Below are positions 50,391-58,490 of a stretch of 64,000 bases of DNA, piece by piece. The position numbers and the translations under genes are program-made. The stretch lies in contig JBQTJX010000021.1 in NCBI GenBank assembly GCA_052386675.1, positions 1 through 64,000 of the forward strand, in the 5' to 3' direction. Positions within the stretch are counted from its first letter, which is position 1. Each line of letters opens with the position of its first letter. The DNA comes from RBG-16-66-20 sp052386675. GTDB lineage: Bacteria; Pseudomonadota; Gammaproteobacteria; Burkholderiales; SG8-39. The notes below the pieces were generated by a model. That model saw only the letters and a list, made by a program, of their open reading frames with translations, searched no databases and was not told the origin of the DNA.

Positions 50391-50420
50391 CCATATATGT
50401 GCTATGGCAACTATTGATAG
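50391..50420. promoter_or_regulatory. Two short inverted repeats in the MarR / Bug divergent region
   Basis: CCATA (50391-50395) and TATGG (50403-50407) flank a 7-base spacer, and CTAT-TG-ATAG lies at 50411-50420. Both are AT-rich for this genome and overlap the start of the MarR gene, as is common for autoregulated MarR operators. Confidence 0.45.
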
Positions 50421-50919
50421 AGCAATGAAAAAGGCCGGGATGCTCAGCGCGGCACGGGTCCGCGCACATGCGCCGGAGGACCTGGTCACGTTCCGCGTGT
50501 CGGTGCTCTCGAACCTGCTGGCGCGGCTGGTGGATGCGTCGGTGCGGGAGGCGCTTGACCTCACCAGCCGGCAGTGGCGGGTGCTGGTGATCCTGAACCG
50601 CATGGGGTCTTCGAACTCCGGCGAGGTGGCGCGGATGTGCAGCTTCGACCACAGCCAGGTCAGCCGCGTGGCATTCGAACTGGTGGAAAAGGGACTGGTC
50701 GTCCAGGCTGGCGACGCTGCAGACCGGCGCCGGCAGGTTCTGTCCCTGACCTCGGCAGGCCTCGCGGTGTTGCGCCAGGGCGTGCCCGCTTCGCTGGAGC
50801 GACAGCGGCGCCTGCGCGCACGGCTGGGCGAGGAGGACTACGCGGTTTTCAGCCGCGCGCTTGAGGCATTGACGGACGAGGCCCGCCGGATGCTGGACAA
50901 GGCTTCCGACGGGAAGTGA
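50404..50919 (+). CDS. MarR-family transcriptional regulator
   Basis: About 171 residues. The winged helix reads LTSRQWRVLVILNRMGSSNSGEVARMCSFDHSQVSRVAFELVEKGLVVQAGDAADRRRQVLSLTSAG, with the DxRR wing motif. It is divergent from the Bug/CoA-transferase/lyase operon and most likely represses it until a ligand (an aromatic or dicarboxylic acid or a CoA ester) binds. Start: ATG 50404, with GGAGGAGG rather far (15 bases) upstream; ATG 50425 is an alternative. Confidence 0.88.
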   Translation: MATIDRAMKKAGMLSAARVRAHAPEDLVTFRVSVLSNLLARLVDASVREALDLTSRQWRVLVILNRMGSSNSGEVARMCSFDHSQVSRVAFELVEKGLVVQAGDAADRRRQVLSLTSAGLAVLRQGVPASLERQRRLRARLGEEDYAVFSRALEALTDEARRMLDKASDGK

Positions 50920-50980
50920 ATCGGAACTGCGACATCTGTGTCAGTTCACGCGGGAATATTGTCCTGGGTACTACCTGCGC

Positions 50981-51039
50981 TCGGGCGGAGCCGTTGGAGG
51001 AGGAGGAGGGTGCTGCAGAAGCAGCACGACTCCGCCCGA
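50981..51039 (+). other. Nested stem-loop after the MarR gene
   Basis: TCGGGCGGAG (50981-50990) pairs perfectly with CTCCGCCCGA (51030-51039); inside it GTGCTGC (51010-51016) pairs with GCAGCAC (51021-51027) around an AGAA tetraloop, leaving a purine-rich bulge on the 5' side. It occupies most of the 153-base gap between the convergent MarR and DUF2917 genes. It may be a transcription terminator for either strand, though no U-run follows. No protein gene is seen here. Confidence 0.55.
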
Positions 51040-51072
51040 TCGCAGTCTTGATTTCAGGTCAGTTCAGCACCG

Positions 51073-51300
51073 TCAGTTCAACACGACCGCGCTGTCGGCA
51101 AAGGCCTGCACCACGGTGAGCCCCGGCGTCTCGACGCGGTAGCAGCCGCCGCGCTGCAGGATCACGTCCTGGCGGCCGTTCTCTTCGGTGATCCACACCG
51201 CGCCTTCGCTGGCGCAGATGGTGTGGCCGGCGCTGTCGCGCAGCTTCAGCGTCTGGCCGCGGACGAGCCGCAGGGCGGCATTGGCGAGTTCGAGGGTCAT
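51073..51300 (-). CDS. DUF2917 family protein
   Basis: 75 residues with a cupin-like beta pattern: LRLVRGQTLKLRDSAGHTICASEGAVWITEENGRQDVILQRGG and AFADSAVVLN at the end. The VWIT-E motif is characteristic of DUF2917, a small betaproteobacterial family often beside LysR regulators, as here. Function unknown. A GGAGGAT ribosome site precedes ATG 51300. Confidence 0.8.
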   Translation of the reverse strand: MTLELANAALRLVRGQTLKLRDSAGHTICASEGAVWITEENGRQDVILQRGGCYRVETPGLTVVQAFADSAVVLN

Positions 51301-51313
51301 GGCGGATCCTCCC

Positions 51314-51496
51314 TCAGCCCATGCGGCCGATGAGGTTGCCCAGGCCCGGCTTGTGCGCGAAGCGCTGACGCAGGCCCTCGATCAGGGCTACGATCAGGTT
51401 GCCCATGGCTTCGGCGCGGGCGCGGCGGGCGTTGGCTTCCAGCAGGCTCATTGCGTCAGGGTGGATGCGGATCTCTTGGATGGTCGGTGTCGTCAT
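51314..51496 (-). CDS. Small hypothetical protein between DUF2917 and LysR
   Basis: About 60 residues: MTTPTIQEIRIHPDAMSLLEANARRARAEAMGNLIVALIEGLRQRF then a short Gly/Lys tail. An amphipathic helix dominates, with no clear membrane segment. AAAGGA lies about 8 bases before ATG 51496; ATG 51502 is an alternative. Similar small proteins beside DUF2917 genes are common in Burkholderiales, but I cannot name the family. Confidence 0.6.
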   Translation of the reverse strand: MTTPTIQEIRIHPDAMSLLEANARRARAEAMGNLIVALIEGLRQRFAHKPGLGNLIGRMG

Positions 51497-51574
51497 GGTC
51501 ATGTCCTTTCGTTTGACATGCGCATGGTGCATCCTTGCTGCAGCGCACTCAAACGGGAAATTCTCAGGATATGC

Positions 51575-52546
51575 ATGAGAAACGGTAATGCGAGCCCGGC
51601 CCGCCCTTCCCCCCGCCCTTCTCCTGGATCCCCCCAGCAGAGGCTGCCCTCGCTGGACCTGCTGAAGGCCTTCGAGGCCGCCGCGCGGCTGCTGTCCTTC
51701 ACCAAGGCGGGCGAGGAACTGCACCTGACGCAGTCCGCGGTCAGCCGCCAGATGAAGGAGCTCGAAGACCAGTTGGGCGTGGCGCTGTTCCAGCGCCGCC
51801 ACCGCGCGTTGTCGCTCACCGACGCGGGCCAGGCGTTCTACCCTTCGGTGGCGCAGGTGCTCGCCACCATGCGCGCCGCCACCGACCGCCTGCGCGCGCA
51901 GTCCGGCCGGCGCATGCTGTCGGTGACCACCACGCAGTCACTGGCCTCGCTGTGGCTCATCCCGCGCCTGGGCAGTTTTACGCGCACGCACCCGGACGTG
52001 GACGTGCGCATCAGCGCTGACACTCGCGTGCTGGACCTCGAGCGCGATGGCCTGGACATCGCCATCCGCCACGGGCCGCCGGCGATGGCGGGCAGCGGCG
52101 CGGTGAAACTGTTCGGCGAGCGCGTGTTCCCGGTGTGCAGCCCGGCGCTGCTGAAGGACCCGAAGCGGCCGCTGCGCGTGCCCGCAGACCTGCGCCACCA
52201 CGTGCTGCTGCAGTACGACGACCCGGACGGCCGGCACCCGTGGGTGCACTGGCGCACCTGGCTGGAAGTGGAGCGCCTGGCGGAGCTCAAACCCGCCGGC
52301 AGCCTGCTCTTTTCCGGCTACGACCAGATCATCCCGGCGGCGATCGCGGGACACGGCGTGGCGCTGGGCCGCACGCCGCTGGTGCAGGGCGCGATCGAGG
52401 CGGGCGAGCTGGTGGAACCTTTCGAGCGCCGCGCCGATCCGGCGCGGGCCTACTTTGCCATTGTGTCGAGCAATTCTGGAGGGCGCCCTGAGGTAGCCGA
52501 CTTTGTTGCCTGGCTGCGGAAAGAGGCGAAGAAGGAAACGCGCTAG
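51575..52546 (+). CDS. LysR-family regulator (GcvA-like)
   Basis: 323 residues. After a Pro-rich N-terminal tail, LPSLDLLKAFEAAARLLSFTKAGEELHLTQSAVSRQMKELEDQLGVALFQRRHR is the DNA-binding domain, in the GcvA/AmpR style. The effector domain follows with DLDIAIRHG-like text and ends VADFVAWLRKEAKK. It diverges from the small gene and DUF2917, which it may control. ATG 51575 has AGGA at good spacing. Confidence 0.88.
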   Translation: MRNGNASPARPSPRPSPGSPQQRLPSLDLLKAFEAAARLLSFTKAGEELHLTQSAVSRQMKELEDQLGVALFQRRHRALSLTDAGQAFYPSVAQVLATMRAATDRLRAQSGRRMLSVTTTQSLASLWLIPRLGSFTRTHPDVDVRISADTRVLDLERDGLDIAIRHGPPAMAGSGAVKLFGERVFPVCSPALLKDPKRPLRVPADLRHHVLLQYDDPDGRHPWVHWRTWLEVERLAELKPAGSLLFSGYDQIIPAAIAGHGVALGRTPLVQGAIEAGELVEPFERRADPARAYFAIVSSNSGGRPEVADFVAWLRKEAKKETR

Positions 52547-52590
52547 CCTAGTCACTTGCGCCGCGTAACGCTACGCTATACACTGCGTTC

Positions 52591-52869
52591 GTGATCAAGC
52601 AGTTCCTGCACAAGGGCTTGCGGACATTCTTCGAGCGGGGAAGCAAGGCCGGGATCCAGCCGCATCACGCCGCGAGGATTTCCCGGCAGTTGGCCCGCTT
52701 GAACGATGCCAAGGGTCCGGACGACATGAATGTTCCGGGCTGGGGCCTGCATCCGCTGCAGGGCAAGCCGCCGGGACGCTACGCGATTGTCGTGAACGGC
52801 AATTGGCGGATCACCTTCAAGTTTGAAGGAGTTGATGCCGTGCTGGTGGACTATGTCGATTACCACTAA
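52591..52869 (+). CDS. higB: HigB-type toxin (RelE/ParE superfamily)
   Basis: 92 residues: GLRTFFERGSKAGIQPHHAARISRQLARLNDA, MNVPGWGLHPLQGKPPGRYAIVVNGNWRITFKFEG and DAVLVDYVDYH, the pattern of HigB-1, a ribosome-dependent mRNA interferase that cuts translated messages. The start is GTG 52591. TATACA at 52577-52582 is a plausible -10. As usual for higBA, the toxin gene comes first and the antitoxin follows 13 bases later. Confidence 0.9.
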   Translation: MIKQFLHKGLRTFFERGSKAGIQPHHAARISRQLARLNDAKGPDDMNVPGWGLHPLQGKPPGRYAIVVNGNWRITFKFEGVDAVLVDYVDYH

Positions 52870-52882
52870 GGGGAATATGACC

Positions 52883-53194
52883 ATGAGCCAAATGCACAAC
52901 CCGCCACACCCTGGCGCCACCCTTCGTGAAGATGTACTCCCTGCGCTGGGCCTATCTGTGACCGAGGCCGCGCTGCAGTTGGGTGTTACCCGCGCTGCCT
53001 TGTCGCGTGTGCTGAATGAGCGAGCGGCGATTTCGCCCGCGATGGCGCTTCGGCTCGAAGGCTGGCTAGGGGTTGCGCGTGGTGGGCGGGCGGACCTTTG
53101 GGTCGCCCAGCAGGCTGCCTACGACCTGTGGCAGGCGCGGAAGGCGGGGGCGCCGAAAGTGATACATGCACCGGGGGCGCGTGAGGCGGCTTGA
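52883..53194 (+). CDS. higA: HigA-type antitoxin (XRE family)
   Basis: About 103 residues. HPGATLREDVLPALGLSVTEAALQLGVTRAALSRVLNERAAISPAMALRLEGWLG is the HigA helix-turn-helix. It binds HigB and represses the shared promoter. ATG 52883 has GGGG nine bases upstream; ATG 52877 is equally possible. The tail (KAGAPKVIHAPGAREAA) is a little longer than usual. Confidence 0.9.
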   Translation: MSQMHNPPHPGATLREDVLPALGLSVTEAALQLGVTRAALSRVLNERAAISPAMALRLEGWLGVARGGRADLWVAQQAAYDLWQARKAGAPKVIHAPGAREAA

Positions 53195-53258
53195 TGGATG
53201 GTTCGAATACCTATTCGAAAAGAAGCCGGTCTACTTCAAGCCATATCCGGAGAAGTCG

Positions 53259-53939
53259 ATGACCTCAATTGCCAGCCCTGCAGGAATTGCACTCACCGGT
53301 ATCGCGGCAACCATCAAGGCGCTTTACGGCACCGCGAAAGATATCAACACATTCATAGACGAGCATATTGAGGCGCTCAAGGCTTCCGACAATCACACTA
53401 TCTCGCGGACGGGCAGGGTAATTGAAGCAGCCAAGTACGGATTCGGAATCGGATACTCCGTTCCAATACTGATTATTTCGGCGGGCCAGTTAATCTTGGG
53501 CAATCCCCTTTCGGCCGCCACGGCCATTGCTTCCGCAGCCACCTTTACCAATCCACTCGCCATGACTTGCGCTGCAGTTGGAGCGATTTATTACGGGTGG
53601 GGAGCACTTTCGGAGATTGAGCGAACAGAAATTTGCGAAAAGCTCCACAAAGGTCTGGAAGTTGGCGTGGAGCTGACAAAGGCCGTAGTTCAATTTGTAA
53701 TTGCCAAGACAAAGGAATTTCTAAGTCCTGAGAACTTCAAGGAATTCAAGCGGTTTGTTGGCGACGCAGCTGCGACTTTTGGGAGGACGCTGGGGGATAT
53801 CACGGGGGCGATAAGAGATCGCGTGACCGATGCCTATGAGACGGTCAAAGAGAAGTCTGAGGATGCTGTTGATTTTGTGGCAGGCAAAGTCAGAAAGAAA
53901 ACCAAGAAGAGCGTTGGTTCAGGCGAAGGAAAAGAATAG
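53259..53939 (+). CDS. Unrecognised membrane-associated protein downstream of higBA
   Basis: 226 residues with base composition near 50% GC, unlike the flanks. Residues 60-116 hold two hydrophobic helices rich in Gly/Ala and small residues (YGFGIGYSVPILIISAGQLIL and LAMTCAAVGAIYYGWGAL). The N-terminus is amphipathic and the C-terminus (about 155-226) is a charged helix with DRVTDAYETVKEKSEDAVDFV, ending in a Lys-rich tail. GGAG precedes ATG 53259. It could be a membrane-active effector or a structural protein; I do not recognise the family. It was probably acquired together with higBA. Confidence 0.6.
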   Translation: MTSIASPAGIALTGIAATIKALYGTAKDINTFIDEHIEALKASDNHTISRTGRVIEAAKYGFGIGYSVPILIISAGQLILGNPLSAATAIASAATFTNPLAMTCAAVGAIYYGWGALSEIERTEICEKLHKGLEVGVELTKAVVQFVIAKTKEFLSPENFKEFKRFVGDAAATFGRTLGDITGAIRDRVTDAYETVKEKSEDAVDFVAGKVRKKTKKSVGSGEGKE

Positions 53940-54004
53940 ATCTTCGACGTCGAGTTGCGTGGCACCCGCGTTCGTGAGGGCGACTCGCATCAGCTTGAAG
54001 CCGC

Positions 54005-54982
54005 TTAGACCGAAAGCACGATCTTTCCGATGTGCTGCGAAGTCTCCATCAGCCGGTGCGCCTCGCGCGCCTCCGCGAGCGGGAAGGTCTTGTAGATCAC
54101 CGGCGTGATTTTCCCGGCCTCGATGAGGGGCCAGACTTTCTCGCGCAGGTTCTTCGCGATAGCGCCCTTGAACGCGATGGTCCGCGGCCGCAACGTTGAG
54201 CCGGTAAGCGTGAGGCGCTTGGCCATCACCGCGCTGATGTCCAGTTCGGTCTTCCAGCCGCCCAGCACCGCGATGAACGCGAGGCGCCCCTCGTCGGCGA
54301 GGCATTTGAGCTCGCGCGGCACGTAGTCCCCGCCCACCATGTCCAGGATCACGTCGACGCCCTTGCCGCCGGTGGCGGCCATCACCTCGGCGACGAAGTC
54401 CTGCGTGCGGTAGTTGATCGCCTTCTCCGCGCCGAGCTTCACGCAGGCGGCGCACTTTTCCTCCGAACCCGCGGTGGCGAAGACGCGGTTGCCCATGGCC
54501 ACGGCCATCTGGATCGCGGTGGTGCCGATCCCGGAGCTGCCGCCCTGCACCAGCAGGGTCTCGCCCGGGGCCAGATGTGCACGATCGTACACATTTGACC
54601 AGACCGTGAAGAAAGTCTCCGGCAGTGCCGCGGCCTCGGTCGCGGTCAATCCTTTCGGGATCGGCAGCGCCTGCACTTCCGGGGTGACGCAGTATTCGGC
54701 GTAGCCGCCGCCATGGACGAGGGCGCAGACCTTGTCGCCGGGCTTCCACATCGTCACCGACGAGCCGCAGGCCGCGACTTCGCCGGCGATCTCCAGGCCT
54801 GGAAGTTCGGACGCGTCCGCGGGCACCTTGTACTTGCCCATGCGCTGCAGCACATCCGGGCGGTTGACGCCGGCGGCGGCGACCTTCACCAGGATCTCGT
54901 GGGGTTTGGGGACCGGCGCGGCGCGCTCGGCGAGGACCAGGACTTCAGGCCCGCCGGGCTTGGAAATTTCGATGCATTTCAT
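54005..54982 (-). CDS. Quinone oxidoreductase-like MDR protein (PIG3 subgroup)
   Basis: 325 residues, no structural zinc loop. MKCIEISKPGGPEVLVLAERAAPVPKPHEILVKVAAAGVNRPDVLQRMGKY is the typical start of TP53I3/QorA-like enzymes; LLVQGGSSGIGTTAIQMA is the NADPH site. Reduces quinones or enones. Its ATG is 11 bases after the stop of the dehydratase gene, so it ends a three-gene unit (dehalogenase, dehydratase, reductase). Confidence 0.9.
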   Translation of the reverse strand: MKCIEISKPGGPEVLVLAERAAPVPKPHEILVKVAAAGVNRPDVLQRMGKYKVPADASELPGLEIAGEVAACGSSVTMWKPGDKVCALVHGGGYAEYCVTPEVQALPIPKGLTATEAAALPETFFTVWSNVYDRAHLAPGETLLVQGGSSGIGTTAIQMAVAMGNRVFATAGSEEKCAACVKLGAEKAINYRTQDFVAEVMAATGGKGVDVILDMVGGDYVPRELKCLADEGRLAFIAVLGGWKTELDISAVMAKRLTLTGSTLRPRTIAFKGAIAKNLREKVWPLIEAGKITPVIYKTFPLAEAREAHRLMETSQHIGKIVLSV

Positions 54983-54992
54983 GGGGTCCGGA

Positions 54993-55952
54993 TCATAGCA
55001 AAGCGCAGACTGCTTTCACATCGACGTTGCCCCCGGAGATGATGACGCCGACCCGCTTGCCCCGGGCATCGATCTTCTTCTCCAGCAGCGCCGCCGCCCC
55101 CAGCACGCCGGTAGGTTCGCAGATGAACTTCATCCGCTCCCAGAGGAAGAACATCGTCTTCAGCAGATCGGCGTCCGAGACCGTCATCATGTCGTCCACG
55201 TATTCCAGCATGAGCGGGAAGGTGACATCCCCCATGGACTCGGTGCGCGCGCCGTCGGCGATGGTCTGCGGCGCCTTCACCGTCTGCAGCGTCCTCGACT
55301 TGAACGAGCGCGTGGCGTCGTCGCCGGCCTCGGGCTCGATGCCGATGACCTTGATCCCGGGCGCGAGGTGCTTGGCCGCCACCGCGCAGCCGGTAAGCAG
55401 CCCGCCGCCGCCGCAGGGCACGAGCAGGACGTCGAGCGGCCCGGTTTCCTCCAGCAGTTCCTTGGCCGCGGTGCCCTGGCCGGCGGCGATGTGCGGGTGG
55501 TTGAAGGGAGGAATGAGGGTCATGCCCTTTTCTTCGGCGAGGCGCTTCGCGATGGCCTCGCGCGAGTCACCCGGGCCGTAGGTGACCACCTGCGCGCCGT
55601 AGCCGCGTGTCGCCTCCAGCTTCACGCGCGGCGCGTCCTGCGGCATGACGATGACGCGCGGGATGCCGAGCATCCGCCCGGCGAGCGCCACCGCCTGCGC
55701 ATGGTTGCCCGAGGAGAAGGCCACCACGCCGCGCTCCTGCGCCTGCGGCGACAGGCGCGACAGCGCGTTGTAGGCGCCGCGGAACTTGAACGCGCCCATC
55801 CTCTGGAAGTTCTCGCACTTGAAGAACACCGTCGCGCCGGTCAGGGCGTTGACCGTCGCCGAGTCGAGCACCGGCGTCTTGCGCGCGTGCGCCTTGATGC
55901 GCTCGTGCGCGGAGGCCACGTCGTCCCAGGAAACCTTCAGGCTCATGTCCAT
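54993..55952 (-). CDS. Threonine ammonia-lyase / threo-3-hydroxyaspartate dehydratase family
   Basis: 319 residues, PLP fold type II. The PLP lysine is K56 in GAFKFRGAYN; SSGNHAQAVAL binds the substrate carboxylate and VPCGGGGLLTG the phosphate. There is no C-terminal ACT domain, so it is of the catabolic or serine-racemase-like size. It deaminates Thr/Ser or hydroxyaspartate to a 2-oxo acid. ATG 55952 has GGGAGG about 10 bases upstream; ATG 55946 overlaps the upstream stop. Confidence 0.9.
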   Translation of the reverse strand: MDMSLKVSWDDVASAHERIKAHARKTPVLDSATVNALTGATVFFKCENFQRMGAFKFRGAYNALSRLSPQAQERGVVAFSSGNHAQAVALAGRMLGIPRVIVMPQDAPRVKLEATRGYGAQVVTYGPGDSREAIAKRLAEEKGMTLIPPFNHPHIAAGQGTAAKELLEETGPLDVLLVPCGGGGLLTGCAVAAKHLAPGIKVIGIEPEAGDDATRSFKSRTLQTVKAPQTIADGARTESMGDVTFPLMLEYVDDMMTVSDADLLKTMFFLWERMKFICEPTGVLGAAALLEKKIDARGKRVGVIISGGNVDVKAVCALL

Positions 55953-56812
55953 CGCGACAATGCCTCCCGTGCCACGTCTTCGCCCCACTCCTGCAGGAAA
56001 TGCCCGCCCTCGGCGTGCAGCCACGGCTCGGGGCAGTTGCGGATGATCTTTTGAAGCGCGCTCATCACGGGCGGGCCAAGCACCGGGTCCTTTGCGCCCA
56101 CAGCCATGAAGGCTTCGCCCTTCCAGGCGTTCGTCCACCAGTCGCGCGCCCGGCGCGAAATCGCGGCGCCCGGTGCATCTGGATGGTCGGGCACGAGGTT
56201 CGGGAAACGGCGCACGCCTGCCTTGGAAGCAGTGTCCGGGTAGGGTGCTTCGTATGCGGCGGCTTCCGCAGGCGTGAGGTGCGGGCAGGCGCGCCCGAGC
56301 AGCTTGCCGCAGTCCATGCCCGGATTCTTGTTCACGTATGCTCGCCAGGCGAGGAAACCCTCGGTGAGCGGGGCGTCGCCCGTGCCCAGAGCGGTGTTCA
56401 TGATGAGAAGCCGCGAATAGCGCGACGGCGCTTCCATGGGCGCGGTGAGTCCCAGCAGGCCGCCCCAGTCCTGCACCGCAATGGCGACGTTCTTCAGGTC
56501 GAGCTTCTCGACGAAATCGAGCAGGAACTGCCGGTGCATGTCGAAGGTGTAGAAGGCATCCTCCACAGGCTTGTCCGAGCGCCCGAAGCCGATGAAGTCT
56601 GGCGCCACCACGCGCCAGCCGGCGGCCAGGAACGGCGGGATCATCCGTCGGTACAGGTAGCTCCAGGTCGGCTCGCCGTGCAGCGCGAGCAGCACCGGCG
56701 CGGCCTTGTCGCCTTCATCCAGGTAATGCGCGCGCAGGCCGCGCCATTCGAGGTAGTTCGGCTGCCAGGGGAATCCGGGCAGGGCGGCGAAGCGTTCGTC
56801 AGGAGTACGCAT
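55943..56812 (-). CDS. Haloalkane dehalogenase (subfamily I-like)
   Basis: 289 residues. LLALHGEPTWSYLYRRMIPPFL carries the HGE/HGN oxyanion motif, the nucleophile is D115 with halide-binding W116 (AVQDWGGLLG), the acid is D242 (GAKDPVLG) and the base H271 (GGHFLQEWGE). The acid after strand 7 and the EGGHFLQEWG end match DhlA-type enzymes. It hydrolyses C-halogen bonds to alcohols; the natural substrate is unknown. The gene is divergent from a crotonase with only 23 bases between. Confidence 0.88.
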   Translation of the reverse strand: MRTPDERFAALPGFPWQPNYLEWRGLRAHYLDEGDKAAPVLLALHGEPTWSYLYRRMIPPFLAAGWRVVAPDFIGFGRSDKPVEDAFYTFDMHRQFLLDFVEKLDLKNVAIAVQDWGGLLGLTAPMEAPSRYSRLLIMNTALGTGDAPLTEGFLAWRAYVNKNPGMDCGKLLGRACPHLTPAEAAAYEAPYPDTASKAGVRRFPNLVPDHPDAPGAAISRRARDWWTNAWKGEAFMAVGAKDPVLGPPVMSALQKIIRNCPEPWLHAEGGHFLQEWGEDVAREALSRWT

Positions 56813-56835
56813 GGACGAATTGTAGAATGCCGGCC

Positions 56836-57645
56836 ATGGACTACTCCAAGTACAGTGAACTGAAAATCCGGCGCCTGGAGCCGGGCATCCTGGAAATCGC
56901 CATGGGCACCGATCCGGCGAAGCTGCCCACGGCGAACGCGCGCATGCACTGGGAGCTGGCCGAGGTCTGGCTGGACGTGGACCGCGACCCGGAGACGCGC
57001 GTGGCGATCCTGAAGGGCTCGGCGAAGGGCTTCTCGGGCGGCGGCGACTTCGCCATGATCGAGAACATCATCCAGGACTTCGAGGTGCGCGCGCGCACCT
57101 GGCGCGAGGCGCGCGACATCGTCTACAACATCATCAACTGCTCGAAGATGGTCGTCTCGGCGATGAACGGCCCGGCGGTGGGCGCGGGGCTGGTGGCGGG
57201 GCTGCTGGCGGACGTGTCCATCGCGGCGAAGAACGCGCGCATCATCGACGGCCACACGCGCCTGGGCGTCGCGGCGGGCGACCACGCCGCCATCGTGTGG
57301 CCGCTCTTGTGCGGCATGGCGAAGGCGAAGTACTACCTGTTGCTATGCGAAACGGTATCCGGGGAAGAGGCCGAGAGGATCGGGCTCGTGTCGCTGGCGG
57401 TCGAGGAAACCGAGCTGCAGGCGAAGGCGCTGGAGGTGGCGCGCAAGCTCGCCGGCGGGGCGCAGACCGCGCTGCGCTGGACCAAGTACAGCCTGAACAA
57501 CTGGCTGCGCATGGCGGGGCCGTCGTTCGACGCCTCGATGGCGCTGGAGATGCTGGGCTTCACCGGGCCGGAGGCGAAGGAAGGACTCGCCTCGCACCGC
57601 GAGAAGCGGCCGCCCGCCTTCCCGCCGCCGCCGAAGGATTTCTGA
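56836..57645 (+). CDS. Crotonase-family protein lacking catalytic Glu residues, second copy
   Basis: 269 residues. LKGSAKGFSGGGDFAMI and NGPAVGAGLVAGLLADVSI give the crotonase fold. As in the 12788 protein, the two hydratase glutamates are missing and GVAAGDHAAIVWPLLCG replaces the PGAGG turn. The two proteins belong to one subgroup. TAGAAT lies at 56823-56828, eight bases before ATG 56836. The tail is Pro-rich (RPPAFPPPPKDF). Confidence 0.85.
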   Translation: MDYSKYSELKIRRLEPGILEIAMGTDPAKLPTANARMHWELAEVWLDVDRDPETRVAILKGSAKGFSGGGDFAMIENIIQDFEVRARTWREARDIVYNIINCSKMVVSAMNGPAVGAGLVAGLLADVSIAAKNARIIDGHTRLGVAAGDHAAIVWPLLCGMAKAKYYLLLCETVSGEEAERIGLVSLAVEETELQAKALEVARKLAGGAQTALRWTKYSLNNWLRMAGPSFDASMALEMLGFTGPEAKEGLASHREKRPPAFPPPPKDF

Positions 57646-58002
57646 TCAGCCCGGCTTGCTGAAATCCAGCGCGTCGCCAACGGCGGGCGCGGCGGCCGCG
57701 GCGGCCTCGTCCTTCGTCGCCGGTGCCGTCACCGCGCCGTTGATGAGGCGCTCGAGGTCGCGGGCGATCACCGCGGGATCCGGCGGGACGCGCCCCATGC
57801 TGTTCAGCAGCACCCGCACCGGCAGGTCCACCAGCGTGGGTTCGGGATGGTCGCGCAGGTGCGCGGCATTCTGCACCGCCGGGATGACGCGGCCGCTGCG
57901 CACGCCGGCGAACTCGCTTTCGAGTCCGTTGACGATCGCGGCCTGGGCGCGGCCGATGCCGGCGAGCAGTTCGGCGAGCTGGATGGCGGAAATCTGCAGC
58001 AT
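57646..58002 (-). CDS. Hypothetical protein
   Basis: 118 residues, no signal or membrane segment. MLQISAIQLAELLAGIGRAQAAIVNGLESEFAGVRSGRVIPAVQNAAHLR is followed by LVDLPVRVLLNSMGRVPPDPAVIARDLERLINGAV and an Ala-rich linker. I do not recognise it. It faces the DUF1499 gene divergently. Confidence 0.6.
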   Translation of the reverse strand: MLQISAIQLAELLAGIGRAQAAIVNGLESEFAGVRSGRVIPAVQNAAHLRDHPEPTLVDLPVRVLLNSMGRVPPDPAVIARDLERLINGAVTAPATKDEAAAAAAPAVGDALDFSKPG

Positions 58003-58046
58003 GGCGCGTCCCTCCGAAAATGTGCGGCGATGTTAGCATTCCAGGC

Positions 58047-58454
58047 GTGTTCTCCTGGAAGCGTCCCGGCAATCTCGGCGTGAAGGATGGGCGACTCGCC
58101 CCCTGCCGGCGCACGCCCAACTGCGTCTCCAGCCAGGCCGATTCCTCGGATCTTGAGCATTTCGTTGCGCCCATCCCATTCACGGGCGATGCCGCCGCGG
58201 CCATCGCCGTGGCGCGCGGGGCGGTCGAAGGCATGCGGCGCACCACGGTGATCCGCGAGGAGCCGGGTTACCTGTACGCCGAATTCCGCTCGAAGCTGCT
58301 CGGTTTCGTGGACGACGTGGAGTTTGCATTCGACGCCAAGGCGGGCGTGCTGCACGTGCGCTCGTCCTCGCGCCTCGGGCGGCGCGACTTCGGGGTCAAT
58401 CGCGCCCGCGTCGAGTCGCTGCGGCGGCGGATCGGGACGGCGGCGAAGGCCTAG
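58047..58454 (+). CDS. DUF1499 family protein
   Basis: 135 residues. The family hallmark is plain: LGVKDGRLAPCRRTPNCVSSQA, LLGFVDDVEFAFDAKAGVLHVRSSSRLGRRDFGVNRARVESLR. I chose GTG 58047 because FSWKRPGNLGVKDG aligns with usual family starts; ATG 58020 adds nine residues. DUF1499 proteins occur widely in Proteobacteria and have no defined role. It precedes the protease-like gene by 36 bases. Confidence 0.85.
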   Translation: MFSWKRPGNLGVKDGRLAPCRRTPNCVSSQADSSDLEHFVAPIPFTGDAAAAIAVARGAVEGMRRTTVIREEPGYLYAEFRSKLLGFVDDVEFAFDAKAGVLHVRSSSRLGRRDFGVNRARVESLRRRIGTAAKA

Positions 58455-58490
58455 AATGACGCTCAGTCTGCGGCCCTTCCGGAGGTTGCC

